A stretch of 7,700 bases of DNA from Campylobacteraceae bacterium (GCA_026985495.1 JALSQJ010000211.1:1-7700), one strand, 5' to 3'; positions 1 to 6,812 are shown, counted from the stretch's first letter. The notes: generated by a model not told the origin, from the sequence alone. Program-made: numbers and translations.

Positions 1-777
1 ATTTTTATTAGCATAAGATTCAAAATTTTTAAAATAACCAAAACGTAACTGCCCATTAGAACTTTTTGAGTCTATAAATCTAGTAGTAATGTGTCCTCCA
101 AACCCCCTATTTGTACGAATTTGAGGGTTAAATTCTATATCAAGATTTTCCATAGGTGCATAGAAAAATGGTTGCTGATATGCCATACCTTCATCTGAAG
201 AAAACTTAAAAATAGGAAAAAGAAACCCCGTTGTTCGTTCATTAATTGTAGGGAAAGCAAGATAAGGAAAATAGAAAATAGGTGTATCAAAAAAAGTTAA
301 TTTTGCACCATTAAGTTCTATATAGTTTTCAGCTTTATGATATTGTGCCTCTGCAAAATCAATTGTCCATTCAGGATCTTTAGTGTTACAAGAAGAGAGC
401 CTACTGTTCAAAATTTTATAATTCTCTCTCTCTTTTTCTGCGCCATGTGCATCTATCCATAGATCATCTTGAGTTGTCAAAAGAAGTTTTTTAAATTTGA
501 TACTTTTATTGGTTGTATTAATCTCTAAACCATCTGAATAGATTTTATTTGCATCCTCTTTAATCATCTCAACGCCACCAGAGAGAGTTAATAATGATGA
601 ATTTTTATCATAAGTTGCTTGTTCAGATTTTATCAATGCATTATCATACAACAGAACTACATCTCCTGTTGCAGTAAAGAAATCTTTTGTCGATTCTACA
701 TGTTTAGAAAAAACTTCAATCATCTCTTTACTAAAAAGGATGGTAGAAAGAAAAAATAAAATTAAAAAACTACGCAT
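1..777 (-). CDS. lptD: LPS-assembly protein LptD (OstA/Imp), N-terminal part, runs off the window
   Basis: LptD is the outer-membrane beta-barrel that, with LptE, inserts lipopolysaccharide into the outer leaflet. The visible 259 codons give the N-terminal part; the rest of the barrel lies beyond base 1. Residues 1-17 form a signal peptide (MRSFLILFFLSTILFS). Residues 20-115 or so are the OstA/LptA-like periplasmic domain, with the beta-rich patterns ATGDVVLLYDNALIKSE and LTLSGGVEMI. Next come an LptD-type SSCNTKDPEW segment (Cys130, Trp137), the TPIFYFPYLAFP segment and ERTTGFLFP, which begin the barrel. The ATG at 777 follows a GGAGATGA ribosome site. It starts 27 nt after the purD stop with no terminator between, so it is probably co-transcribed with purD. 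Family assignment rests on motif recognition and is strong; full length cannot be judged. Confidence 0.9.
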   Translation of the reverse strand, partial: MRSFLILFFLSTILFSKEMIEVFSKHVESTKDFFTATGDVVLLYDNALIKSEQATYDKNSSLLTLSGGVEMIKEDANKIYSDGLEINTTNKSIKFKKLLLTTQDDLWIDAHGAEKERENYKILNSRLSSCNTKDPEWTIDFAEAQYHKAENYIELNGAKLTFFDTPIFYFPYLAFPTINERTTGFLFPIFKFSSDEGMAYQQPFFYAPMENLDIEFNPQIRTNRGFGGHITTRFIDSKSSNGQLRFGYFKNFESYANKN

Positions 778-804
778 TCATCTCCAAAATTATGAACTCT
801 ATCT

Positions 805-2082
805 CTATTGACCTAAGACTTGATAGGCAATATCAGTACGGCACTGTTTCCCTGCAAAGTGAACTTGACCCACCAACATATATGCTCGTTGTTGTGCCTC
901 TTTTATGCTCTCTCCTACTCCTACGCAAACCAAAACCCTACCACCTGTAGCATAGAGCTTTCCATCTTCATCACGAGTAACCCCAGCGTAAGAGATGTGT
1001 GCATGTTCTGCAAAGATTTCATCGTGAACAATATCATCTACAATGATTTCAGCAGGAGCAGAGCTTTTATATGGGTAATCTTTAGAAGCCATCACTACCC
1101 CTACTGCAAACTTATTATGAAACTCAATTTTTAGATTTTTAAGGTTATTGGTTGCACCCTTATAGAACAAATCTAAAACTGAAGATTTAATCAACGGCAT
1201 AAGCTCTTCACACTCTGGGTCACCAAACCTTACATTATATTCAAGAACCATAGGCTCATTATCAACCACCATAACACCAATAAAAAGCACTCCTTTAAAT
1301 GGCATTCCCTCTGCTTTCATTCCCTCTAAAGTAGGCACAATTACTCGTTCATCAAGTTTTTTATATATCTCATCATTAACCAAAGGTGTTGGAGCATACG
1401 CACCCATTCCACCTGTATTTGGTCCTTTATCACCATTTAATAGACGCTTATGGTCTTGTGCAGCAGGTAAAACTACATAATCTTCACCATCACAAAGAGC
1501 AAACACAGAGAGTTCATACCCATCTAAAAACTCCTCTATAACAATTGATTTACCTGCATCTCCAAAAGAGTCTCCAGAGAGCATCTCACCTGCTGCTTTT
1601 TTTGCTTCGTTATGATTTTGTGCAATAATTACCCCTTTACCACCACAAAGTCCATCTGCCTTAACCACAATAGGAGCTTCAAGGGACATAATAAACTTAT
1701 ACGCCTCTTCAATAGAGTCTGTCTCAATGTACTTGGCTGTAGGAACATTATGACGTGCTAAAAAGTTCTTCATAAATATTTTAGACCCCTCAAGTTGAGC
1801 AGCCTTAGCCGAAGGTCCAAAAATTTTCAACCCTCTCTCTTCAAAAAGGTCAACAATTCCAGCTACCAAAGGAGCTTCTGGTCCTACAATAGTAAGCTCT
1901 ACATCATTCGCTTCACAAAAATCTGCCAATTCATTAAAATCTGAAATATCTAAATTCTCACCCAACTCATCAGTTGCACCATTTCCTGGAGCAAAATATA
2001 ACTTCTCTACCTGTTCATCTTTTCTAAGTGCCATTCCAATAGAGTACTCTCGTCCACCAGCACCAATAACTAATACATTCAC
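805..2082 (-). CDS. purD: Phosphoribosylamine-glycine ligase (GAR synthetase)
   Basis: PurD catalyses step two of de novo purine synthesis in the cytoplasm: phosphoribosylamine + glycine + ATP to glycinamide ribonucleotide. Counting from the GTG at 2082, the 425-aa product (E. coli about 429) shows the N-terminal GAGGREY loop (7-13) and GPEAPLV (67-73). The ATP-grasp core includes KADGLCGGKGV (141-151) and EEFLDGYELS (183-192). The PurD signature region DHKRL...GPNTGGMGAY spans 210-229, and the metal/phosphate motif EYNVRFGDPE spans 281-290. The frame stays open 14 codons further upstream, to a GTG at 2124. The GTG at 2082 is preferred because the family N-terminus MNVLVIGAGG begins exactly there, a GGAGA ribosome site lies 8 nt upstream, and a TATAAT box overlaps the longer version. 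lptD follows directly. I see no truncation or missing motif. Confidence 0.96.
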   Translation of the reverse strand: MNVLVIGAGGREYSIGMALRKDEQVEKLYFAPGNGATDELGENLDISDFNELADFCEANDVELTIVGPEAPLVAGIVDLFEERGLKIFGPSAKAAQLEGSKIFMKNFLARHNVPTAKYIETDSIEEAYKFIMSLEAPIVVKADGLCGGKGVIIAQNHNEAKKAAGEMLSGDSFGDAGKSIVIEEFLDGYELSVFALCDGEDYVVLPAAQDHKRLLNGDKGPNTGGMGAYAPTPLVNDEIYKKLDERVIVPTLEGMKAEGMPFKGVLFIGVMVVDNEPMVLEYNVRFGDPECEELMPLIKSSVLDLFYKGATNNLKNLKIEFHNKFAVGVVMASKDYPYKSSAPAEIIVDDIVHDEIFAEHAHISYAGVTRDEDGKLYATGGRVLVCVGVGESIKEAQQRAYMLVGQVHFAGKQCRTDIAYQVLGQ

Positions 2083-2090
2083 TACAACAA

Positions 2091-2095
2091 TCTCC
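2091..2095 (-). promoter_or_regulatory. Ribosome binding site deciding the purD start
   Basis: GGAGA on the minus strand, 8 nt before the GTG at 2082. No comparable site precedes the upstream in-frame GTG at 2124, so this element fixes the start choice. Confidence 0.75.
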
Positions 2096-2115
2096 AACAA
2101 TAAAATATTGATGAC

Positions 2116-2121
2116 ATTATA
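2116..2121 (-). promoter_or_regulatory. -10 box of the purD promoter
   Basis: A perfect TATAAT on the minus strand, about 34 nt before the purD start codon, predicts a transcript start near 2110 and a 5' leader of roughly 28 nt. No clear -35 hexamer is seen, which is usual for epsilonproteobacterial sigma-70 promoters. It lies just downstream of the terminator-like hairpin at 2156-2186, so purD-lptD would be transcribed separately from the upstream RNA. Confidence 0.55.
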
Positions 2122-2155
2122 CACTAATGATTATTTGAAAGAAATTCGGAAAATT

Positions 2156-2186
2156 AAAAATAGAAGCTAACCTCAAAATGAGGTTA
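2156..2186 (-). terminator. Rho-independent terminator of the small RNA upstream of purD
   Basis: On the minus strand TAACCTC, a 5-nt ATTTT loop and GAGGTTA form a perfect 7-bp stem (2186-2168). It is followed after a few bases by a run of five T (2160-2156). The other strand has no T-run after the same stem (AACCCAAAC follows), so it points leftward. It ends whatever is transcribed from about 2376, just before the purD promoter. The stem has only three G-C pairs and the T-tract is offset, so termination may be partial. Confidence 0.6.
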
Positions 2187-2376
2187 AACCCAAACAGCCG
2201 TTCTGTAAAAGGTCGGCCCTAAAAAGCCAACGGTGAAGGAGAGAGCTGTCTTTAGGGGGCATCTTCTCGCTAGACTAAGCTTAGCTCAAACGACGACACC
2301 CACACACCAACAGACTACATGTCCCTCAAAAGATAATGTTGGACCACAAAATAACAGTAGTCGAACTATTCAGGAT
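2160..2376 (-). ncRNA. Candidate structured small RNA, possibly a divergent 6S RNA
   Basis: This stretch has no credible reading frame on either strand and is visibly richer in G+C than its flanks. It is bracketed on the minus strand by an extended -10 box and a stem-loop/T-run terminator. The transcript can fold into one long interrupted hairpin. GGTCCAACA (2345-2337) pairs with TGTTTGGGTT (2196-2187) as a closing stem. GGGTGTC (2301-2295) pairs with GATGCCC (2263-2257) as a distal stem, capped by the self-complementary CTAAGCTTAG. A side hairpin GTTGGC/GCCGAC (2231-2212) lies on the 3' arm. A roughly 160-220-nt rod with an open middle is the 6S RNA plan. 6S genes sit before a folate/purine-linked gene in gamma-proteobacteria (ssrS-ygfA) and before purK in cyanobacteria. 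I cannot match the conserved 6S bubble sequences, so the identity is inference. tmRNA, RNase P RNA and SRP RNA hallmarks are absent. Confidence 0.5.
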
Positions 2377-2381
2377 AAAAA

Positions 2382-2387
2382 ATTATA
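2382..2387 (-). promoter_or_regulatory. Extended -10 box for the small RNA
   Basis: The minus strand reads TGATATAAT, a TGn extension plus a perfect TATAAT, predicting a start near A2376. No good -35 hexamer is seen 17 nt upstream. It is the best promoter-like element in the gap and points into the structured region, away from the ATPase gene. Confidence 0.5.
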
Positions 2388-2502
2388 TCACTTTTTTTAA
2401 GGAATGTTACTACTTTTTTATATTTTTTCTAAATCTTTTGCTTTTTTATTACAAGAAGAGATAAAAAGTTTCACTAAAACTAATATTTTATAAACTTTAT
2501 GG

Positions 2503-2508
2503 TAAAAT
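2503..2508 (+). promoter_or_regulatory. Extended -10 box for the ATPase gene
   Basis: TGGTAAAAT (2500-2508), a TGn extension plus a TAAAAT near-consensus hexamer, predicts a start near 2514 and a 26-nt leader. The leader ends in an AGGA ribosome site (2532-2535) ahead of the ATG at 2541. The -35 region has no clear hexamer. Confidence 0.4.
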
Positions 2509-2540
2509 TGTTAATTACTAATTAACAAAATAGGATATAT

Positions 2541-3740
2541 ATGCTTACTAATATAAGAAAGCTAGAGAAAAAAATACTTAAGTCATTAAACACCAGCTAC
2601 AAACGATACTTTTTTAAACGTGTTGATTTCTCCTCTAAAATGATAGCTATAGTCGGTTCAAGAGGTGTAGGAAAGACCACTTTTCTACTCCAACACCTTA
2701 AAGAATTAAAAGAGCTATATCCTCCCCATAAATCACTCTATTTCTCTTATGACTATCCTACTAATATAGATATAAAACTTTATGAACTAGCCGAAGAGTT
2801 TGCTAAAATAGGTGGAGAGTATCTGCTTATTGATGAAATTCATAAATATAAAAATTTTGCCTTAGACTTAAAAGCCATCTATGACTTCTACCCTAAAATT
2901 ACAGTTATCTTTACAGGCTCATCTGCTACCTCAATCTATAACTCACAAGCCGACCTAAGTAGAAGAGCTGTTCTTTATCACATGAATGGACTCTCCTACA
3001 GAGAGTTTTTAGAACTAAGATTAGATAAGAGATTACCCTCTTTTTCATTGGAGGAGATAACAATCAATAGCATTGAAATAGTAGATAAGTTAAGTGAAGA
3101 GTTTATACCATTAGAGTATTTTAATGAGTATCTGAAATATGGATACTACCCTTTCTACTTTTCAGATAGAAACAACTATCTCAAACAATTAACAGCTGTT
3201 GTCAATTTAACCATAGATGTAGATTTAGTAATGCTAGGGGCTATAAAACCAAATTTTGCAAACAAGCTAAAAAAGCTACTAAATGTTATCTGTTACAGTA
3301 AACCATTTGAGTTAAATATAACAAAAGTATCGGCAAATATTGAAGTAAGTCGTAATACTCTCTATGCCTATTTAGATTATTTAGAAAAAGGGGATTTACT
3401 TACTGTTGTGGTTGATAATAAAAAAGGATTAACCTCTCTTAGTAAACCAGAAAAGCTCTATCTAAACAATACCAATCTATCTTATGCTCTTTGTGAAAAT
3501 CCTGAAATAGGAACAATACGAGAGAGTTTTTTTGCAAATCAACTCAAAGAACAGCATAATATAACTACCACTAAAAATGGAGATTTTATTGTTAACAACA
3601 GATATACATTTGAGATAGGTGGAAAAAAAAAGGGGTTCAAACAGATAAAAGATATGGAAAATTCTTTTGTAGTTCAGGATACTGATTCCACTGAAAATAG
3701 TAAAAAAATTCCACTTTGGTTATTTGGGTTTTTATATTAA
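2541..3740 (+). CDS. Stand-alone AAA-type ATPase, DUF4143/COG1373-like
   Basis: A 399-aa predicted P-loop ATPase of the AAA_14 + DUF4143 type, a family scattered through bacteria and archaea without a firmly known role. Seen in the protein: Walker A GSRGVGKTT (39-47), Walker B YLLIDEIHK (94-102) and a TGSSA sensor-like segment (125-129). The family-typical SRRA...GLSYREFLEL segment covers 140-159. A winged-helix-like segment ITKVSANIEVSRNTLYAYLD lies at 260-279. The C-terminal DUF4143-like part holds D348 and ExGGKK (358-363), resembling a degenerate PD-(D/E)XK nuclease fold. Length is normal for the family and no frameshift is seen. It has its own promoter-like box and an AGGA ribosome site, and it stands alone, facing the hemD operon with an 11-nt gap. 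Such genes are often accessory and strain-variable, so lateral transfer is possible but not shown here. Substrate unknown. Confidence 0.85.
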   Translation: MLTNIRKLEKKILKSLNTSYKRYFFKRVDFSSKMIAIVGSRGVGKTTFLLQHLKELKELYPPHKSLYFSYDYPTNIDIKLYELAEEFAKIGGEYLLIDEIHKYKNFALDLKAIYDFYPKITVIFTGSSATSIYNSQADLSRRAVLYHMNGLSYREFLELRLDKRLPSFSLEEITINSIEIVDKLSEEFIPLEYFNEYLKYGYYPFYFSDRNNYLKQLTAVVNLTIDVDLVMLGAIKPNFANKLKKLLNVICYSKPFELNITKVSANIEVSRNTLYAYLDYLEKGDLLTVVVDNKKGLTSLSKPEKLYLNNTNLSYALCENPEIGTIRESFFANQLKEQHNITTTKNGDFIVNNRYTFEIGGKKKGFKQIKDMENSFVVQDTDSTENSKKIPLWLFGFLY

Positions 3741-3751
3741 TACCATCGAAC

Positions 3752-4384
3752 TCAGGTTATTAATTCCCTAGCCTTTTCTACACAAGCATCAATCAAAGGT
3801 TCATCTGCCACTACATAATTACAATAGTAAGGTAGATGCTCTTTTGTCGCATGACCAATAAGAACAGCCATGTAACTCTCATGCCACTCAAAATTTTTAA
3901 AAAAACATTTAATAGTAGAGGGAGAGGTAAAGATGATAATAGAATTCTCTTTTGGTTTATCTTTTAAAGCATATTTAACACAAGAGGTTTCATAGATAAT
4001 CTGCTCTTCTAATTTTATACCACTCTTTGCCAAGTAAGCTCTGCTATCAAAAGAGACCTCTTTAGGTCGAAGATAGAGCAGTCTCTTATCTGAAAAGAGA
4101 CTCTTAATATCTTCTGCTAAAGCCTCTCCATAAAACTTCTTTGGAGAGTATATAACCTCTCCCCCCAGCTCTTCTATCTTACTCTTAGTTGCACTACCGA
4201 TAGCGATGCAAGGGAACTTTTTCCAACGTTTATCTATCTTATCAGCAGATACAACAGCCTGTTTGGAGGTAAAAATTAGAGTGTCACAATCTGAAAAGTC
4301 AATAGATGAAGCAACTAGCAAAAAGTTAATCATAGGCAGAGAGTAGGTTCCCTCTTTTATTAAAGGTGAAAGAAGATAAATCAT
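3752..4384 (-). CDS. hemD: Uroporphyrinogen-III synthase
   Basis: HemD closes hydroxymethylbilane into uroporphyrinogen III, the branch point for heme, siroheme and cobalamin, in the cytoplasm. The 210-aa protein shows the two-lobed family's weakly conserved signposts: IFTSKQAV (37-44), AIGSATK (61-67), YLRPKEVS (104-111), IIFTSPSTIKCF (150-161), IGHATKEHL (176-184) and the C-terminal helix PLIDACVEKARELI. It is shorter than the 246-aa E. coli enzyme but covers both lobes. Its ATG shares ATGA with the TGA of the upstream cation exporter. No good Shine-Dalgarno precedes it, so translation is probably coupled to that gene. It is the last gene of a three-gene operon and converges on the ATPase gene. 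HemD sequences diverge greatly, yet the motif set makes this a firm call. Confidence 0.9.
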   Translation of the reverse strand: MIYLLSPLIKEGTYSLPMINFLLVASSIDFSDCDTLIFTSKQAVVSADKIDKRWKKFPCIAIGSATKSKIEELGGEVIYSPKKFYGEALAEDIKSLFSDKRLLYLRPKEVSFDSRAYLAKSGIKLEEQIIYETSCVKYALKDKPKENSIIIFTSPSTIKCFFKNFEWHESYMAVLIGHATKEHLPYYCNYVVADEPLIDACVEKARELIT

Positions 4385-5301
4385 GATTTATGACAAAAAT
4401 CTTTACCAGAGGCGTAACAGTTGTTAATCTCAGAGTCATCATATGGGTCATAGTGAGGGGTAATAACCCAACGTTTTTTAGAGTCAAGTTTCATTATCTT
4501 CTCCTCTATCTCATCTGAAATTCTGTGTGCCTCTATAAGGTATAGTTTTGGACGTAATACCAAATGAAACTCTATAAAATTGGTAGTTCCATCAGTTCGT
4601 GTCTTTAGCCAATGATACCCATTCACCTCTTGATGACTACTAATAATCTCCTCAATCTTCTCTACTGTCTCACGCTCTATAGCTCTATCAAGTAGAATAA
4701 AAACTCCCTCTTCTATTATCTCATATGCAGAGTAGATAATATAAACTCCTATTCCCAAACCAAAAAGAGCATCAACAATATCCCAACCTGTTAAATAGAC
4801 AATACCCAATGCCAATAAAATAACTCCATTTGACCAGAGGTCGGTTTGGTAGTGCAAAGCATCGGACTTTATAACCAAGTTATTTGTCTCTTTTGCTACT
4901 TTTAAAAGATATTGAACCAATAGGAATGTAACAACTATAGAGATAACCATAACCGTAATAGCAGGGGTTAAGAGTGATGTTTCATTACTATGTAGTGCTT
5001 TTTGAATTGCTTCATAGATAATATAGAGCCCTGATATAGTAATAATAGTCCCCTCAATAACAGCTGCTATTGCTTGAACTTTCCCTTTTCCATATTGAAA
5101 GTTTTCATCTGCCTCCTCTTCTGACTTCTTAATGGCAAAAAAGTTAAAGATAGAGATTAAGGTATCAAGTAGTGAGTCAATAGCTGATGCTAAAACAGCT
5201 ACAGAACCAGAGGCTACTCCTATAAAAAACTTAACAAAAGTTAATGTGGTCGCGACAACTGTTGCAACTACAGTAGCTCTCTTCTCTTGTGACATACTCA
5301 T
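4381..5301 (-). CDS. fieF: Cation diffusion facilitator, FieF-like divalent metal exporter
   Basis: An inner-membrane proton/metal antiporter of the CDF family that exports Zn2+, Fe2+ or similar ions. The 306 residues hold about six membrane segments and a cytoplasmic C-terminal domain. The transport site is complete: D42 and D46 in SAIDSLLD, H150 and D154 in SDALHYQTD, the DD-HD set of E. coli FieF/YiiP. C-terminal dimer-site metal ligands appear kept: H230, H246 in EFHLVL, and HYD (283-285). The intermediate-site histidines seem replaced (FQYGK at 68-72). The C-terminus carries an unusual Cys/His tail (C295, C303, H304). The start ATG follows GAGGAG with 5 nt spacing, inside the end of the upstream gene; a second in-frame ATG two codons on is too far from it. 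It sits 2 nt after the DUF2130 gene and overlaps hemD by 4 nt. The metal cannot be fixed from sequence, so the gene name marks the subfamily only. Confidence 0.9.
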   Translation of the reverse strand: MSMSQEKRATVVATVVATTLTFVKFFIGVASGSVAVLASAIDSLLDTLISIFNFFAIKKSEEEADENFQYGKGKVQAIAAVIEGTIITISGLYIIYEAIQKALHSNETSLLTPAITVMVISIVVTFLLVQYLLKVAKETNNLVIKSDALHYQTDLWSNGVILLALGIVYLTGWDIVDALFGLGIGVYIIYSAYEIIEEGVFILLDRAIERETVEKIEEIISSHQEVNGYHWLKTRTDGTTNFIEFHLVLRPKLYLIEAHRISDEIEEKIMKLDSKKRWVITPHYDPYDDSEINNCYASGKDFCHKS

Positions 5302-5303
5302 GT

Positions 5304-6569
5304 TTACTCCTCTTTTTCAAACATCTCTTTCATGGTTGGATTACCTCGTATCAGCTTTTTAATAGTTAAATCATTCGCTTTATCATTTGCTAATCGTAAA
5401 TTTCTATCTGAAGACAACAGTTCATCTTTAACTTTTTGTAGATGAGTAATGCTCTTATCTATCTCATCAATAGCTTTATTAAATTGTTTACTAGCCAATT
5501 GATAATTTCTAGCAAACCCTGTTTTAAACTTCTCTATCTTCTCTTCAAAATTAGTAATATCTATGTTCTGATTTCGAATTATATTGAGTTGAGCTTTATA
5601 TTCCATAGAGTTCATTGCTGCATTTCTAAGAAGTGTAATAATAGGAATAAAAAATTGAGGACGAATTACATACATCTTCTCAAACTTATGAGAGACATCT
5701 ACAATTCCTGTATTATATAGCTCATTATCGGATTCTAGCAGAGAGACCAAAATAGCATACTCACACCCTTTTGCTTTACGGTCTTTATCTAGCTTTGCAA
5801 AAAAATCCTCATTTCTCTTTTTAGTAGCTGTCTGGTCACTCTCATTCTTCATCTCAAACATAATAGAGATTATCTCATTGCCCTCTTCATCACTCTCTCT
5901 ATAGATATAGTCGCCCTTAGTTCCTCCACTAGCATCGTTATCTTTTTCAAAATAAGCAGATTGAAAACCTGTAGCACGCAACTTATCAAACTCAATCTCA
6001 CAATGCTGTTCTAATGTCTCACCCACCATTTTAGTAGAGAGTTTCTGTTTAAAGTTTTTCAAACGCTCAATCTCATCTTCTCTCATTCTAATGGTCTCAT
6101 CTTTCACCACTAGTTGAGTTGCAAACTGCTCTTTAATAGACTTCTCAAGCAACTCTTTTTCACTCTCTTTCATTTTAAGTTCATGAGTAAGGTCATCTCG
6201 CTCTTTTTCTAACTTTTTAGTCGCTTCTAAAATTTCAAGCTTTTTCTCCATTTGAGCATTCTGAATTTTAGCTTCCATTTCAGAGATATCTCTCTCTTTT
6301 TGTGCAAGTTTTTCTGCAAGTTCTGCATCACTTTTAGCTTTTAGTTCTGCTAATTGTCTATCTTTTTGTGCAAGTTCCTCTTGCAATAAGTTTTTAATGT
6401 TGGCTTCTGCTAATTTAATTGCATTATCTTTCTCTTTGTTAGCAAATGCCAATCTCTTTTTTAGCTCTTTCTCAAACTCACGGTCATGAACCTGTTTAAG
6501 AATATCAGCAAATCCTGCTTCATCTACTTTAAACGCTGTTTTACAATTTGGACAGATAATTTCATTCAT
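5304..6569 (-). CDS. DUF2130 coiled-coil protein with PD-(D/E)XK-like domain
   Basis: A 421-aa member of the DUF2130 family, whose function is not established to my knowledge. The N-terminus [13 protein letters not shown] has one CPNC pair (C6, C9), like half a zinc ribbon. Residues about 30-175 are an almost unbroken charged heptad-rich coiled coil (Glu, Lys, Ala, Leu). The following domain has E184 (GETLE), D220 (GTKGDY) and ExK at E239/K241 (FEMKNE), the spacing of a PD-(D/E)XK nuclease core. After it come the family-like blocks YAILVSLLE (271-279) and RPQFFIPII (303-311), then a helical tail. The ATG has AAGGA 9 nt upstream. It heads a tight operon with the metal exporter and hemD. Coiled coil plus nuclease-like core recalls RmuC-type DNA-handling proteins, but that is only an analogy. 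The domain call is firm and the function open. Confidence 0.85.
   Translation of the reverse strand: MNEIICPNCKTAFKVDEAGFADILKQVHDREFEKELKKRLAFANKEKDNAIKLAEANIKNLLQEELAQKDRQLAELKAKSDAELAEKLAQKERDISEMEAKIQNAQMEKKLEILEATKKLEKERDDLTHELKMKESEKELLEKSIKEQFATQLVVKDETIRMREDEIERLKNFKQKLSTKMVGETLEQHCEIEFDKLRATGFQSAYFEKDNDASGGTKGDYIYRESDEEGNEIISIMFEMKNESDQTATKKRNEDFFAKLDKDRKAKGCEYAILVSLLESDNELYNTGIVDVSHKFEKMYVIRPQFFIPIITLLRNAAMNSMEYKAQLNIIRNQNIDITNFEEKIEKFKTGFARNYQLASKQFNKAIDEIDKSITHLQKVKDELLSSDRNLRLANDKANDLTIKKLIRGNPTMKEMFEKEE
5307..5312 (-). promoter_or_regulatory. Ribosome binding site of the exporter gene inside the DUF2130 gene end
   Basis: GAGGAG is formed by the last two Glu codons of the DUF2130 gene, followed by its TAA, two spacer bases and the exporter ATG at 5301. 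Ribosomes ending the first gene would be placed directly on the second, so translational coupling is likely. Confidence 0.65.
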
Positions 6570-6632
6570 TATTTTTATTCCTTAACTTATTGAAAGTATT
6601 TTAACTAAAAAAGTTTATTCCTCCTAATTAAA

Positions 6633-6638
6633 ATTATA
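6633..6638 (-). promoter_or_regulatory. Proximal -10 box for the DUF2130-exporter-hemD operon
   Basis: Perfect TATAAT on the minus strand, predicting a start near 6627 and a leader of about 57 nt. The predicted transcript would begin almost exactly at the AGGAGG stretch. No -35 hexamer is evident. Confidence 0.4.
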
Positions 6639-6691
6639 ACTCAAAACTATTTTAATATCATAATTTTATATTATATTAATAAATAACATAG

Positions 6692-6697
6692 ATTATA
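6692..6697 (-). promoter_or_regulatory. Distal extended -10 box for the same operon
   Basis: The minus strand reads TGTTATAAT, a TGn extension plus TATAAT, predicting a start near 6686 and a leader of about 116 nt. It is an alternative or second promoter. In such AT-rich DNA a chance match is quite possible. Confidence 0.35.
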
Positions 6698-6812
6698 ACA
6701 ATAATTATTTAATCGTAAATAGCATCTAACATCCCTTAATATAGGCATCTTAAAATTTATAAAAATCCTAAAAATTACAAAAAATACCACAATTAGAACA
6801 CAAATAGAGTGC

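Noticed and set aside
820..1134. Plus-strand open frame of 104 codons
   Set aside because: It lies wholly inside purD in antisense, with unlikely composition and no ribosome site; purD motifs on the other strand are unmistakable.
2160..2376. tmRNA, RNase P RNA or SRP RNA as identity of the structured region
   Set aside because: No tmRNA ends (no 3' CCA with T-arm, no tag frame ending in Ala-Ala), no GAGGAAAGUC-type RNase P core, and no SRP GGAAGGAAGCAG-like motif on either strand. A stretch resembling AAACGACGAC on the plus strand does not lead into a plausible tag.
2083..2376. Purine or other riboswitch controlling purD
   Set aside because: A terminator-like hairpin followed by a fresh TATAAT box lies between the structured region and purD, and no known aptamer consensus (TPP, B12 or purine) is visible.
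3738..3764. Bidirectional terminator between the ATPase gene and hemD
   Set aside because: TAATACC and GGTTATTA could form an imperfect stem with a bulge, but no T-run follows on either strand and pairing is weak.
5132..5362. Plus-strand open frame of 76 codons
   Set aside because: Antisense shadow of the exporter and DUF2130 genes, with no recognisable features.
5442..5720. Plus-strand open frame of 92 codons
   Set aside because: Antisense shadow of the DUF2130 gene. Its Leu/Ile/Ser/Asn/Cys-rich composition reflects the reversed Lys/Glu-rich coding strand.
6600..6800. Replication origin-like or integration-site-like AT-rich tract
   Set aside because: No repeated DnaA-box-like words, no clean direct repeats and no tRNA end; the tract is explained as a divergent promoter region.
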